Assembly (NCBI GenBank): GCA_963809205.1
Contig: CAWEIS010000028.1
Span: forward strand, 248,001 to 312,000
Direction of reading: 5' to 3'
From: DATLLN01 sp963809205
GTDB lineage: Bacteria; Actinomycetota; Thermoleophilia; Gaiellales; JAICJC01
DNA: 64,000 nucleotides
The notes beneath the pieces are model-generated. The model was not told where the DNA came from. It saw only the letters and a list, made by a program, of their open reading frames with translations, and ran no database searches. This document shows, one piece after another, positions 54,038 through 61,878 of this stretch. The first letter of the stretch is position 1. Each line of letters opens with the position of its first letter. The position numbers and the translations under genes were made by a program.

Positions 54038-55036
54038 ATGAGAGACGTGCTGCCCGAGGCCCGGCGCCTCGCCGACGAGGGGCGCCCGACCGCAGTGGCC
54101 ATGGTGGTGGGTACCAAGCGCTCCGCACCGCGACCTATCGGATCGCGGCTCCTGGTCACGGATTCCGGCGAGATGTACGGCTCGGTGTCCGGTGGCTGCG
54201 TCGAGTCCGACGTCGCCTTGCGCGCGCAGGAGGTTCTGCGCTCCGGTACTCCGGAGCTGATTACCTACGGCATCTCCGACGACGACGCGTTCGACGTCGG
54301 CCTGCCCTGCGGCGGCGAGATCGACGTGTTCATCCAGCCGCTCGACACCGACGAGGTGCGCCGTGTCGGAGAGGCCGTCGAGGGCGACCAGCGGCTGGCC
54401 GTCACCACCACGCTGACCGGCGAGGCCGCCGGCACCAAGAGCTATGGCGACGGCGAGGCCCACTCGGCCGCACGCCGGGAGGGCGACGAGCTGGTCGAGC
54501 AGTACGCCCCGGCGCCCGTGCTGATGGTGTTCGGCGCCGTGGACACCGCCCAGGCGGTGTGCCGGATCGCCAAGACCGTGGGCTTCCGGACGATCGTGTC
54601 CGACGCCCGCGCGAAGTTCGCCACTCCGGAGCGCCTGCCCGACGCCGACGAGGTGATCATCGGCTGGCCGGCGATGGCCTACGAGCAGCACCCGCCGGAC
54701 GCCGCGACGTACGTCGTCGTGCTGACGCACGACGCCCGGTTCGACGAGCCCGCGCTGGGCCCGGCGCTGCGGTCGGAGGCCGCCTACATCGGCGCCCTGG
54801 GCAGCCGGCGTGCGCAGGACAAGCGCCGCGAGCGCCTGCTCAACGCCGGATACAAGGAATCCGAGATCGAGCGCATCTCCGGGCCTCTGGGCCTGGACAT
54901 CGGCGCGCTGACCCCGTCCGAGACGGCGATCTCGATCATGGCCGAGGTGATCGCCGCCCAGCGCGGGCGAAACGGCGGCCGCCTGGCCGAGGCCGCGGGC
55001 CGGATCCACCCCGCCGCCGGCGTCGCCGCCTCCTAG
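54038..55036 (+). CDS. XdhC/CoxI-family molybdenum-hydroxylase maturation protein
   Basis: A 332-aa protein with the two usual domains. The N-terminal XdhC/CoxI domain has VVGTKRSAPRPIGSRLLVTD through YGSVSGGCVESDV near residue 45. The C-terminal Rossmann domain has PVLMVFGAVDTAQAVCRIAK near 165 and SEAAYIGALGSRRAQDKRRE near 245. XdhC proteins insert or sulfurate the molybdenum cofactor of xanthine dehydrogenase/CO dehydrogenase-type enzymes (known family). No such hydroxylase lies in this window. Confidence 0.87.
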   Translation: MRDVLPEARRLADEGRPTAVAMVVGTKRSAPRPIGSRLLVTDSGEMYGSVSGGCVESDVALRAQEVLRSGTPELITYGISDDDAFDVGLPCGGEIDVFIQPLDTDEVRRVGEAVEGDQRLAVTTTLTGEAAGTKSYGDGEAHSAARREGDELVEQYAPAPVLMVFGAVDTAQAVCRIAKTVGFRTIVSDARAKFATPERLPDADEVIIGWPAMAYEQHPPDAATYVVVLTHDARFDEPALGPALRSEAAYIGALGSRRAQDKRRERLLNAGYKESEIERISGPLGLDIGALTPSETAISIMAEVIAAQRGRNGGRLAEAAGRIHPAAGVAAS

Positions 55037-55099
55037 ACCCGGCATCGCACCCCCCGGAGGGGTGATGCGCGACAGCTGTCACGAGCAGATCGTGTGCTC

Positions 55100-56458
55100 A
55101 TGAGACGACGCGCTCTCGCAGTGCTGCTGCTCGCCTGCCTGGCGGTGCCTGCGGCTGCCCAGGGGAGCAACCCGACGGGCGCGCCGACGGTCACGGCCAC
55201 GGCCGACCGCTACCGCCCGACGATCGCCTTCGCGTACCCGTCGGCGGTCGCCGTCCAGCCGGCCAACGTATCCGTCCACAGGGTCGGCGGCACCGTGATG
55301 CTGCCGTTCGACCTGGACGTCAACGGCGGCACGGTGACCATCTCGGTCAATGCGTCGCTGACAGCCAACACGAGCTACGTGGCGAGCGTGCTGCCCGACG
55401 GCGACGCGACGCCGGACACCCGGTCGTGGAAGACGCGCGGCGTGCCGGCGCACCCGGCGCTCCACGCCAAGATCATCACCGCGCTCGACCCGGCCGCAGT
55501 CGATGACATCGTCCGGCGCCTCGACCGCACAAACCAGATCGGCGTCCCCAAGCTCGGCGACCTGGTCGACGTCTCCCAGGCGACCGGTCGCCCGCTGACG
55601 GCCGGTGACCTGAAGGGCTACCAGTCCGCGCTGGTCGTCACCGACCGCGCCGTCGGCTCGCCGGGCGCGCTGGCCAAGGCGCTCGCCGGGTTCGCGAACA
55701 ACGGCCACGGCATCGTCACCGCGGGTCAGACCCACTGGTCGGACGCCGGCCCGGACTGGACGGTCGGGAGCGCGATCACCAACGGGCTGTCGAGCATCTG
55801 GGATTCCAAATGGAGCATGTACCCGGTGGCCCAGCCGTACGTGGTCACCGGGGGCACGATGGTGGCCGGCACCAAGGTGAAGCATTTCCTGACGCGGTAC
55901 GTGTCGAGCTTCCAGGTGCTCGGCCCGAGCTCAGGGCAGTGCACGATCAACGACTACTTCTCCGGCGTCGTGCTCGCGCGCCTGGGCAGCTCGACGGGCT
56001 GCCCGGCGGCGGAGAAGCGCCAGATCCTGCTCGCCGCCCGCCAGATCGCCGGCGGCCGCGTCGTCGACCTCGGCTTCAACCCGTGGTCGAACGCCGTCGC
56101 CGGCGGCGGCTACGACCCCGCGGTGTCCAACGGGGCGGCGCTCGTGTCGCGCGCGCTCTGGTGGGCGACCAACCGGATCCCGCCCACCGGTACGCACTTC
56201 ACGTACAAGCCGCCGAACCCGGCGCACTACAACACGATCTGGTTCACGGCGGCGGGCAGCGACGCCGACCCGCCGAGCCACGGCAACCCGCTGGGCTACC
56301 AGTTCAAGGTCAACAGCGGGCGCTGGAAGCGAGCGACCGGCACGACGCTGCTGCTCAAGGGCCTGCGTCCCGGGTACTACACCGTGTACGCGCGCGCCGT
56401 CGACACGGGCGGCAACGTCGATCCGCACCCGGCCAAGTACCGGGTGCGCGTGCCCTAA
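55100..56458 (+). CDS. Secreted protein of unknown function
   Basis: A 452-aa protein from ATG at 55100. The signal peptide is MRRRALAVLLLACLAVPAAA, with cleavage likely after AQG. An N-terminal beta-rich (Big-like) domain has TVTATADRYRPTIAFAYPSA and NGGTVTISVNASLTANTSYV. The middle holds GLSSIWDSKWSMYPVAQPYV and SSGQCTINDYFSGVVLARLG. The C-terminus (YYTVYARAVDTGGNVDPHPA) is an Ig-like repeat of surface proteins. No catalytic motif is recognised, and no LPxTG or anchor is seen. Its TAA overlaps the YbjQ stop by 3 bp. Confidence 0.8.
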   Translation: MRRRALAVLLLACLAVPAAAQGSNPTGAPTVTATADRYRPTIAFAYPSAVAVQPANVSVHRVGGTVMLPFDLDVNGGTVTISVNASLTANTSYVASVLPDGDATPDTRSWKTRGVPAHPALHAKIITALDPAAVDDIVRRLDRTNQIGVPKLGDLVDVSQATGRPLTAGDLKGYQSALVVTDRAVGSPGALAKALAGFANNGHGIVTAGQTHWSDAGPDWTVGSAITNGLSSIWDSKWSMYPVAQPYVVTGGTMVAGTKVKHFLTRYVSSFQVLGPSSGQCTINDYFSGVVLARLGSSTGCPAAEKRQILLAARQIAGGRVVDLGFNPWSNAVAGGGYDPAVSNGAALVSRALWWATNRIPPTGTHFTYKPPNPAHYNTIWFTAAGSDADPPSHGNPLGYQFKVNSGRWKRATGTTLLLKGLRPGYYTVYARAVDTGGNVDPHPAKYRVRVP

Positions 56459-56793
56459 CCCGAAGTCGGCCGCACGGTGACCGCGGTGCCGTACGCGGCA
56501 ACCTCGGTCATGTTCGACATCAGCTCGTTGCAGTCGAACCGCATCGCGATGATGGCGTTCGAGCCGGACTCCCGGGCGGCGTCGCGCAGCCGGCCGATCG
56601 CCTCCTCGCGGCTCTCCCGCAGCATCTTCGTGTAGCCCTTGACCTCGCCGCCGATCAACCCCTTGAGGGACGCGCCAATGTCGGAGCCGACGTGGCGGCT
56701 GCGCACGGTCAAGCCGAACACCTCGCCGAACACCTCGGTCACCTCGTAGCCGGGCAGGTCGTTCATAGTGGTGACGATGATGTCGTCGCTCAT
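56455..56793 (-). CDS. YbjQ/UPF0145 family heavy-metal-binding-like protein
   Basis: A 112-aa protein: MSDDIIVTTMNDLPGYEVTE, VFGEVFGLTVRSRHVGSDIG, ASLKGLIGGEVKGYTKMLRE, SREEAIGRLRDAARESGSNA. These are the family's conserved segments in order. Members form pentamer-like oligomers; the cellular role is unknown. ATG at 56793 is 2 bp after the guaA stop (56796), so it is likely in the guaB3-guaA transcript; GTG at 56796 is an alternative start. Confidence 0.85.
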   Translation of the reverse strand: MSDDIIVTTMNDLPGYEVTEVFGEVFGLTVRSRHVGSDIGASLKGLIGGEVKGYTKMLRESREEAIGRLRDAARESGSNAIIAMRFDCNELMSNMTEVAAYGTAVTVRPTSG

Positions 56794-56795
56794 CA

Positions 56796-58343
56796 CTACT
56801 CCCACTCGATCGTGCTGGGCGGCTTGCTGGAGATGTCCAGCGCCACCCTGTTGACACCCGCGACCTCGTTGATGATCCTGCTCGAGATCCGCTCGAGCAC
56901 ATCGTACGGCAGGCGCGCCCAGTCGGCGGTCATCGCATCCTCGGACGTCACCGCGCGGACGACGATCGGGTAGGCGTAGGTGCGCGAGTCGCCCTGCACG
57001 CCGACCGAGCGGATGGCGGGCAGGATCGCGAACGACTGCCACAGCTCGTCGTACAGGCCGGCCCGGCGGATCTCCTCGAGCAGCACGGCGTCCGCCTCGC
57101 GGAGGATGTCCAGGCGCTCGGCCGTCACCTCGCCGATGATCCGGATCGCGAGCCCCGGGCCGGGGAACGGCTGGCGCCAGACCATCCGCTCGGGCAGCCC
57201 CAGCTCCTCGCCCACGCGGCGCACCTCGTCCTTGAAGATCAGCCGCAGCGGCTCGACCAAGTCGAACTCGATGTCCTCGGGCAAGCCGCCGACGTTGTGG
57301 TGCGACTTGATCTTGGCGGCGGTGCGGCTGCCGGACTCGATCACGTCGGAGTAGAGCGTGCCCTGCACCAGGTAGCGGACGTCGCCCAGGCTGGCCGCCT
57401 CGTCCTCGAACAGGCGGATGAACTCCTCGCCGATGATCCGCCTTTTCTGCTCCGGCTCGGTGATCCCGGCCAGGCGGGACAGGAAGCGGTCGACGGCGTC
57501 GACGTGCACGAGCGGCACCTGGAAGTGCTCCTCGAACGCCTCCACCACGTTGCTGGCCTCGTCCTTGCGGAGCAGGCCGTGGTCGACGAAGACGCAGGTC
57601 AGCTGGTCGCCGACGGCGCGGTGGACGAGCAGTGCCGCCACCGCCGAGTCGACGCCGCCGGACAGCGCGCAGATCACCCGCTCGTCGCCCACCTGGGCGC
57701 GGATCCGCTCGACCTGCTCCTCGATGAACTGGTGTGCCGTCCAGGTCGGCGGCACCTGGCACGCCTCGAGCACGAACTGCCCGAGCATCTCGGTGCCCCG
57801 CGGCGTGTGCAGCACCTCGGGATGGAACTGCACCGCGAACAGGCCGCGCTCGCGATCCTCCATGGCCGCGATCGCCGTCGTCTCGGTGGACGCGGTGACG
57901 CGGAAGCCGGCGGGCACCTCGGTCACGCTGTCGCGGTGGCTCATCCAGCAGGTCTGCTCGCGCGGCATCTCGCCGAACAGCAGGCTGCCCTCCTCGAGCC
58001 GTACCGGCGTCTTGCCGTACTCGCCGATCCCGGTGTTGCCGACGGTGCCGCCGAGCGCGGCGGCCATCGCCTGCATGCCGTAGCAGATGCCGAGCACCGG
58101 CACGCCGAGCTGGAACAGCTCCGGGTCGACGTCCGGTGCGCCCGACTCGTAGATCGAGGCGGGGCCGCCGGACAGGATGATTCCCGCCGGCTCGCGCGCG
58201 GCCACCTCGGCCGCCGACACGTCATGCGGGACGATCTCGGAGTACACGCGGCACTCGCGCACGCGCCGCGCGATCAGCTGCGCGTACTGCGCCCCCATGT
58301 CCACGACCAGCACGGGGCGATGACCCTCGCTGCCTGAGCTCAT
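56796..58343 (-). CDS. guaA: GMP synthase (glutamine-hydrolysing)
   Basis: A 515-aa enzyme that aminates XMP. ATG at 58343 (MSSGSEGHRPVLVVDMGAQY) has GGAG upstream. The class I amidotransferase domain has VPVLGICYGMQAMAAALGG with the nucleophile Cys and FAVQFHPEVLHTPRGTE with the His/Glu pair. The ATP-pyrophosphatase domain has VICALSGGVDSAVAALLVHR near residue 220. The dimerisation domain ends RVALDISSKPPSTIEWE. It follows guaB3 by 44 bp on the same strand. Confidence 0.95.
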   Translation of the reverse strand: MSSGSEGHRPVLVVDMGAQYAQLIARRVRECRVYSEIVPHDVSAAEVAAREPAGIILSGGPASIYESGAPDVDPELFQLGVPVLGICYGMQAMAAALGGTVGNTGIGEYGKTPVRLEEGSLLFGEMPREQTCWMSHRDSVTEVPAGFRVTASTETTAIAAMEDRERGLFAVQFHPEVLHTPRGTEMLGQFVLEACQVPPTWTAHQFIEEQVERIRAQVGDERVICALSGGVDSAVAALLVHRAVGDQLTCVFVDHGLLRKDEASNVVEAFEEHFQVPLVHVDAVDRFLSRLAGITEPEQKRRIIGEEFIRLFEDEAASLGDVRYLVQGTLYSDVIESGSRTAAKIKSHHNVGGLPEDIEFDLVEPLRLIFKDEVRRVGEELGLPERMVWRQPFPGPGLAIRIIGEVTAERLDILREADAVLLEEIRRAGLYDELWQSFAILPAIRSVGVQGDSRTYAYPIVVRAVTSEDAMTADWARLPYDVLERISSRIINEVAGVNRVALDISSKPPSTIEWE

Positions 58344-58387
58344 CCGGCTCCACAGCTCCGACCCCCGCGGCTGGTCATGGCCGAGAC

Positions 58388-59548
58388 TCAATGGCTCATC
58401 CCCACCGCCTGCTCGCGCTGCAGCTTCTTGCCCTCGGTCTGGAGGGCCGGCGCGAACATGATCTCGGCCTTCTGGAACGCCTGGATGTTGTCGTACCCGG
58501 TGGTCGCCATCGACGTGCGCAGGGCGCCCATCAGGTTGAGCGTACCGTCGTTCTCCTTGGCCGGGCCGACGACGATCTCCTCGAGCGTCGCCACCTGCTC
58601 GGTCTTGACCCGTGCGCCGCGCGGCAGGGTCGGGTGGAACGTCGCCATGCCCCAGTGGTAGCCGTGGCCGGGCGCCTCCTTGGCGCGGGCCAGCGGCGAG
58701 CCGACCATCACGGCGTCGGCGCCACAGGCGATCGCCTTGGAGATGTCACCGCCGGTGCGCATGCCGCCGTCGGCGATCACGTTGACGTACTGCCCGGTCT
58801 CCAGCAGGTGCTGGACGCGGGCCGCGGCGGCGTCGGCGATGGCCGTCGCCTGCGGGACGCCCACTCCCAGGACGCCGCGTGTGGTGCATGCGGCGCCGGG
58901 GCCGACGCCGACCAGGACGCCGGCGGCGCCCGTGCGCATCAGGTGCAATGCCGCCTGGTAGCTCGCGCAGCCGCCGACGATCACGGGCACCGGCAGCGAC
59001 GCGATGAACTCCTTGAGGTTCAGCGGCTCGACCACCGTCGACACGTGCTCCGCCGAGACGACGGTGCCCTGGATGACCAGCACGTCGAGGCCGGCGTCCA
59101 GCGCCAGCTGATAGTGCTCGCGCACCTTCTGCGGCGTCAGCGACGCCGCGGCCATGACGCCGGCCGCCTTGATCTCGCGCACCCGCTTCTCGATCAGCTC
59201 CGGCTTGACCGGCTCCGCGTAGATCTTCTGCATCTCACGCGTCGCCTCGTCCTTGGGGAACGTCGCGATCCGTGCGAGCTGCTCGTCGGCATCGTCGAAG
59301 CGCGTCCAGATGCCCTCCAGGTTGAGCACTCCCAGGCCGCCCAGCTCGCCCAGTTTGATCGCGGTTGCAGGTGAGACAACGCCGTCCATGGCGGCGGCCA
59401 GCAGCGGTAGCTCGAGCAGGTGGGGGCCCAGACGCCAGGCGATATCCACGTCCTCGGCATCGCGCGTGCGCCTGCTCGGCACGATCGCGATGTCGTCGAA
59501 TCCGTATGCACGACGTGCCTTCTTGCCGCGCCCGATCTCAATCTCCAA
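58388..59548 (-). CDS. guaB3: GuaB3-type IMP dehydrogenase-related protein
   Basis: A 386-aa TIM-barrel protein. TTG at 59548 (LEIEIGRGKKARRAYGFDDI), with GGGGG ten bases upstream, is preferred to ATG at 59572 because it matches the family start. Motifs: PLLAAAMDGVVSPATAIKLG, PVPVIVGGCASYQAALHLMR, and the active-site loop GPGAACTTRGVLGVGVPQAT with the Cys. There are no CBS domains. GuaB3 proteins occur beside canonical GuaB in actinobacteria; some act as GMP reductases (established for cyanobacterial/actinobacterial members), so the step here is not certain. It is upstream of guaA. Confidence 0.9.
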   Translation of the reverse strand: MEIEIGRGKKARRAYGFDDIAIVPSRRTRDAEDVDIAWRLGPHLLELPLLAAAMDGVVSPATAIKLGELGGLGVLNLEGIWTRFDDADEQLARIATFPKDEATREMQKIYAEPVKPELIEKRVREIKAAGVMAAASLTPQKVREHYQLALDAGLDVLVIQGTVVSAEHVSTVVEPLNLKEFIASLPVPVIVGGCASYQAALHLMRTGAAGVLVGVGPGAACTTRGVLGVGVPQATAIADAAAARVQHLLETGQYVNVIADGGMRTGGDISKAIACGADAVMVGSPLARAKEAPGHGYHWGMATFHPTLPRGARVKTEQVATLEEIVVGPAKENDGTLNLMGALRTSMATTGYDNIQAFQKAEIMFAPALQTEGKKLQREQAVGMSH

Positions 59549-59574
59549 CGCCGTAAACCCCCTTGAAAACACAC

Positions 59575-59592
59575 ACGGCCCTACCGGGCCGT
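59575..59592 (-). terminator. Hairpin upstream of guaB3 (7-bp GC stem)
   Basis: ACGGCCC-TACC-GGGCCGT forms a perfect 7-bp stem with a 4-base loop. On the minus strand it is followed by GTGTGTTTTC, a weak T tract, so it may terminate transcription from the PfkB gene or regulate guaB3. A second stem (CCAACC...GGTTGG) lies at 59644-59660, close to the PfkB stop. Confidence 0.4.
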
Positions 59593-59675
59593 GAAAGGAA
59601 ACTCGCTCTGAGACGCCGAATGTTCAACGTTCTGCGGAGTCTACCAACCCGACCGGTTGGAACCGCCCGCCTCGA

Positions 59676-60641
59676 TCACGACGCGCGCGCTGCGCGCGGG
59701 CGGATCTCCTGCACCTCGACCATCGCCGAGTAGCGGCCCACCTCGCGGGGCTCGAACACGCCTGCGCCGACCATCTGCGTGTTGGCCGCGCCGACTGCGA
59801 GCCCCATCCGCAGGCACTCCTCCGGCCCCCGCTCCGCCTCCTGCGCCGACACGAAGCCGGCCAGGAATGCGTCGCCGGATCCGACGGCGGAGACCGCCTC
59901 GACCCGGGGGATCCACGCGCGGTACATGCGGTGCCGGCCGCGGCCGGCGGCCAGCAGCGCGTAGCAGCCGGTCTTCAGCGTGATGACGACGTTGGCGGCG
60001 CCCTTGTCATGGAGCTCCGTCAGCCCCTGCTGGAAGTCCTCGTCGGTCTGGAACTCGTGGCCCGCGATCGCCTCCGCCTCGCGCTGGTTCGGCGACACCA
60101 GCCCCGGCTCGGCGGCCAGCGCCAGCCGCAGCGGCTCGCCCTCGGAGTCGATCACCGTGCGTACGCGCCGCTTGGCCATGTCGCGGATCACGTCCGCGTA
60201 AAAGCCGGTGGGCACCTTGCGCGGCAGCGTCCCGGAGAGCACCACCACCGACACAGCGCCGGACAGGTAGCGCATCTTCTCGACCAGCGTCTCCAGCTCG
60301 GCGGTGGTCACTTCGGGGCCGTACTCGTTGATCTCGGTCTGCAGCCCGCTGGTCGGGTCGACCACCGCGGTCGACGTCCGCGACTCACCGCCGATCCGCA
60401 CGAAATCGTTGAGGATGCCCTCGCCGGCAAGACCCTCGACGATCTGGATGCCGGCACGGCCGCCGGCCAGGCCCGTGGCGATCACGGGATCCCCCAGCCG
60501 TTTGAGCGCGCGAGCGACGTTGATGCCCTTCCCCCCTGGCATCACGACTCCCTGCTGCGCCCGGTGCCGGTGACCGAGCTGAAGGTTCGCGACGGTCAGC
60601 GTCTTGTCGACCGCGGCATTGACGGTGACTGTAAGGATCAT
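59676..60641 (-). CDS. PfkB-family 1-phosphofructokinase-like sugar kinase
   Basis: A 321-aa ribokinase-family kinase. The N-terminus MILTVTVNAAVDKTLTVANL and VMPGGKGINVARALKRLGDP match 1-phosphofructokinase and tagatose-6-phosphate kinase. The catalytic base and ATP motif AVSAVGSGDAFLAGFVSAQE is near residue 255. The family phosphorylates fructose-1-P or a related sugar phosphate. No PTS gene is near, so the substrate is unclear. It is divergent from a small membrane gene. Confidence 0.87.
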   Translation of the reverse strand: MILTVTVNAAVDKTLTVANLQLGHRHRAQQGVVMPGGKGINVARALKRLGDPVIATGLAGGRAGIQIVEGLAGEGILNDFVRIGGESRTSTAVVDPTSGLQTEINEYGPEVTTAELETLVEKMRYLSGAVSVVVLSGTLPRKVPTGFYADVIRDMAKRRVRTVIDSEGEPLRLALAAEPGLVSPNQREAEAIAGHEFQTDEDFQQGLTELHDKGAANVVITLKTGCYALLAAGRGRHRMYRAWIPRVEAVSAVGSGDAFLAGFVSAQEAERGPEECLRMGLAVGAANTQMVGAGVFEPREVGRYSAMVEVQEIRPRAARAS

Positions 60642-60681
60642 CCCCTGGGGCCGGAGTCTACACGGCGGAATTCACCGCCCC

Positions 60682-60709
60682 TTGACCGCGGCCCAGGGAT
60701 TCGTATGGT
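60682..60709 (+). promoter_or_regulatory. Sigma-70-like promoter
   Basis: TTGACC (60682-60687) and TATGGT (60704-60709) are 16 bp apart. The expected start site is close to the GTG at 60716, so the transcript would be leaderless or nearly so, though GGAG also lies at 60710-60713. Confidence 0.45.
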
Positions 60710-60715
60710 GGAGAG

Positions 60716-61021
60716 GTGTTCGGGTCGCGCGCACACGCCATCGTCACGCTGACGGTGGTGATCGAAGTGGGGATCGCCGGGTGGGTCCTCGGGCACGGCA
60801 TGCTCTGGCTGCTCGGCGCGACGCTGGCGGTCACCGCGGCCGACACGCTGTGGGGCATGACCCGGCGGCGGATGCTCGCCGACCTGGTCGGCCTGGAGGT
60901 CGCACTGCTGCTGGCCATGCTGCTGCATGCGGATGCCGACCCGATGTTCTCGGTGCTGGTCGCCGCCGCGTGCGTTGCCTGGCTGGTGCGACCCGAGCGT
61001 CAGCCGGCCGGCACGGACTGA
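60716..61021 (+). CDS. Small membrane protein, 101 aa
   Basis: GTG at 60716 encodes MFGSRAHAIVTLTVVIEVGI. Three hydrophobic segments are visible: AIVTLTVVIEVGIAGWVLGH, LWLLGATLAVTAADTLWG and ADLVGLEVALLLAMLL with FSVLVAAACVAWLV. The tail is hydrophilic. No family is recognised. Its last 22 bp overlap the end of the convergent pyrF gene. Confidence 0.65.
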   Translation: MFGSRAHAIVTLTVVIEVGIAGWVLGHGMLWLLGATLAVTAADTLWGMTRRRMLADLVGLEVALLLAMLLHADADPMFSVLVAAACVAWLVRPERQPAGTD

Positions 61022-61878
61022 CGCAGCTCCGCTGCCGCGGCGCGCACCGACTGCTGCCAGTCGCCGCGCCGCTCGCGCCAGGCGTAGATCACCGAGCGCG
61101 CCGCCACCACGAGGCCGCCGGCCGGATGGTCGCGGAACGCGGGAGCCAGCAGCTCCGTGCCGCCGCCCTGGGCGCCGACGCCCGGCAGCAGCAGGATGGC
61201 GTTCGGCATCAGATCGCGGGCCCGGGCCACTGCCTCCGGGTGGGTGGCGCCGACCACGGCGCCCACGCCGGAGAGGCCGCTCGAGCCGACGTACGGAGCC
61301 CCCCATGCGGCGGTCAGCTCGGCCGTCCGCTCCCACACCGGGCGGCCGTCGGCCAGCGGCTGCTCCTGGATGTCGGCGCCGCCGGGGTTCGAGGTGCGGG
61401 TGAGCACGAACACGCCGGCCCCGTCGCTGCAGGCGGCCAGGAACGGCTCGAGGGAGTCGCCGCCCATATACGGGTTGACGGTCAGCGCGTCGGCGACGGG
61501 TCGTTCGCCGTCGCGGGCATGCAGCCACGCCTCGGCGTAGGCGGCGCTGGTCGAGCCGATGTCGCCGCGCTTGGCGTCGACGATCACCAGCAGACCGGCC
61601 TCGCGGGCGAGCTCGCAGACCCGCTCGAGCGCCGTGATGCCGTAGCCGCCGAGCGCCTCGAAGAACGCGACCTGCGGCTTCACCGCGACCGCCTCGCCGG
61701 CCACCGCGTCGATCACCCCGGCGCAGAACCTCTCGTAGGCCCGGGCCCGGCCCGCGCGGCCGGGGCGGAGCCCGGAGATCAGCTCGGGCGGCAGCTGGTC
61801 GATCCGGGGATCGAGACCGACGCACAGCGTGCTGCCGGTCTGCTCGACCGCCTCGGCGACCCGGTCTCCGAACGTCAT
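61000..61878 (-). CDS. pyrF: Orotidine 5'-phosphate decarboxylase (type 2)
   Basis: A 292-aa enzyme giving UMP in pyrimidine synthesis. ATG at 61878 sits in an ATGA overlap with the preceding exonuclease gene. GSTLCVGLDPRIDQLPPELI begins the fold; VAVKPQVAFFEALGGYGITA and the active site LLVIVDAKRGDIGSTSAAYA (Asp-x-Lys-x-x-Asp) follow. NPYMGGDSLEPFLAAC and LLPGVGAQGG are the phosphate loops. The type 2 (longer) family is usual in actinobacteria. The frame is intact. Confidence 0.92.
   Translation of the reverse strand: MTFGDRVAEAVEQTGSTLCVGLDPRIDQLPPELISGLRPGRAGRARAYERFCAGVIDAVAGEAVAVKPQVAFFEALGGYGITALERVCELAREAGLLVIVDAKRGDIGSTSAAYAEAWLHARDGERPVADALTVNPYMGGDSLEPFLAACSDGAGVFVLTRTSNPGGADIQEQPLADGRPVWERTAELTAAWGAPYVGSSGLSGVGAVVGATHPEAVARARDLMPNAILLLPGVGAQGGGTELLAPAFRDHPAGGLVVAARSVIYAWRERRGDWQQSVRAAAAELRQSVPAG

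Noticed and set aside
55723..55733. GGGTCAGACCC inside the secreted-protein gene, like the palindrome core
   Set aside because: It encodes conserved in-frame residues (AGQTHW) and lacks the longer arms of the family.
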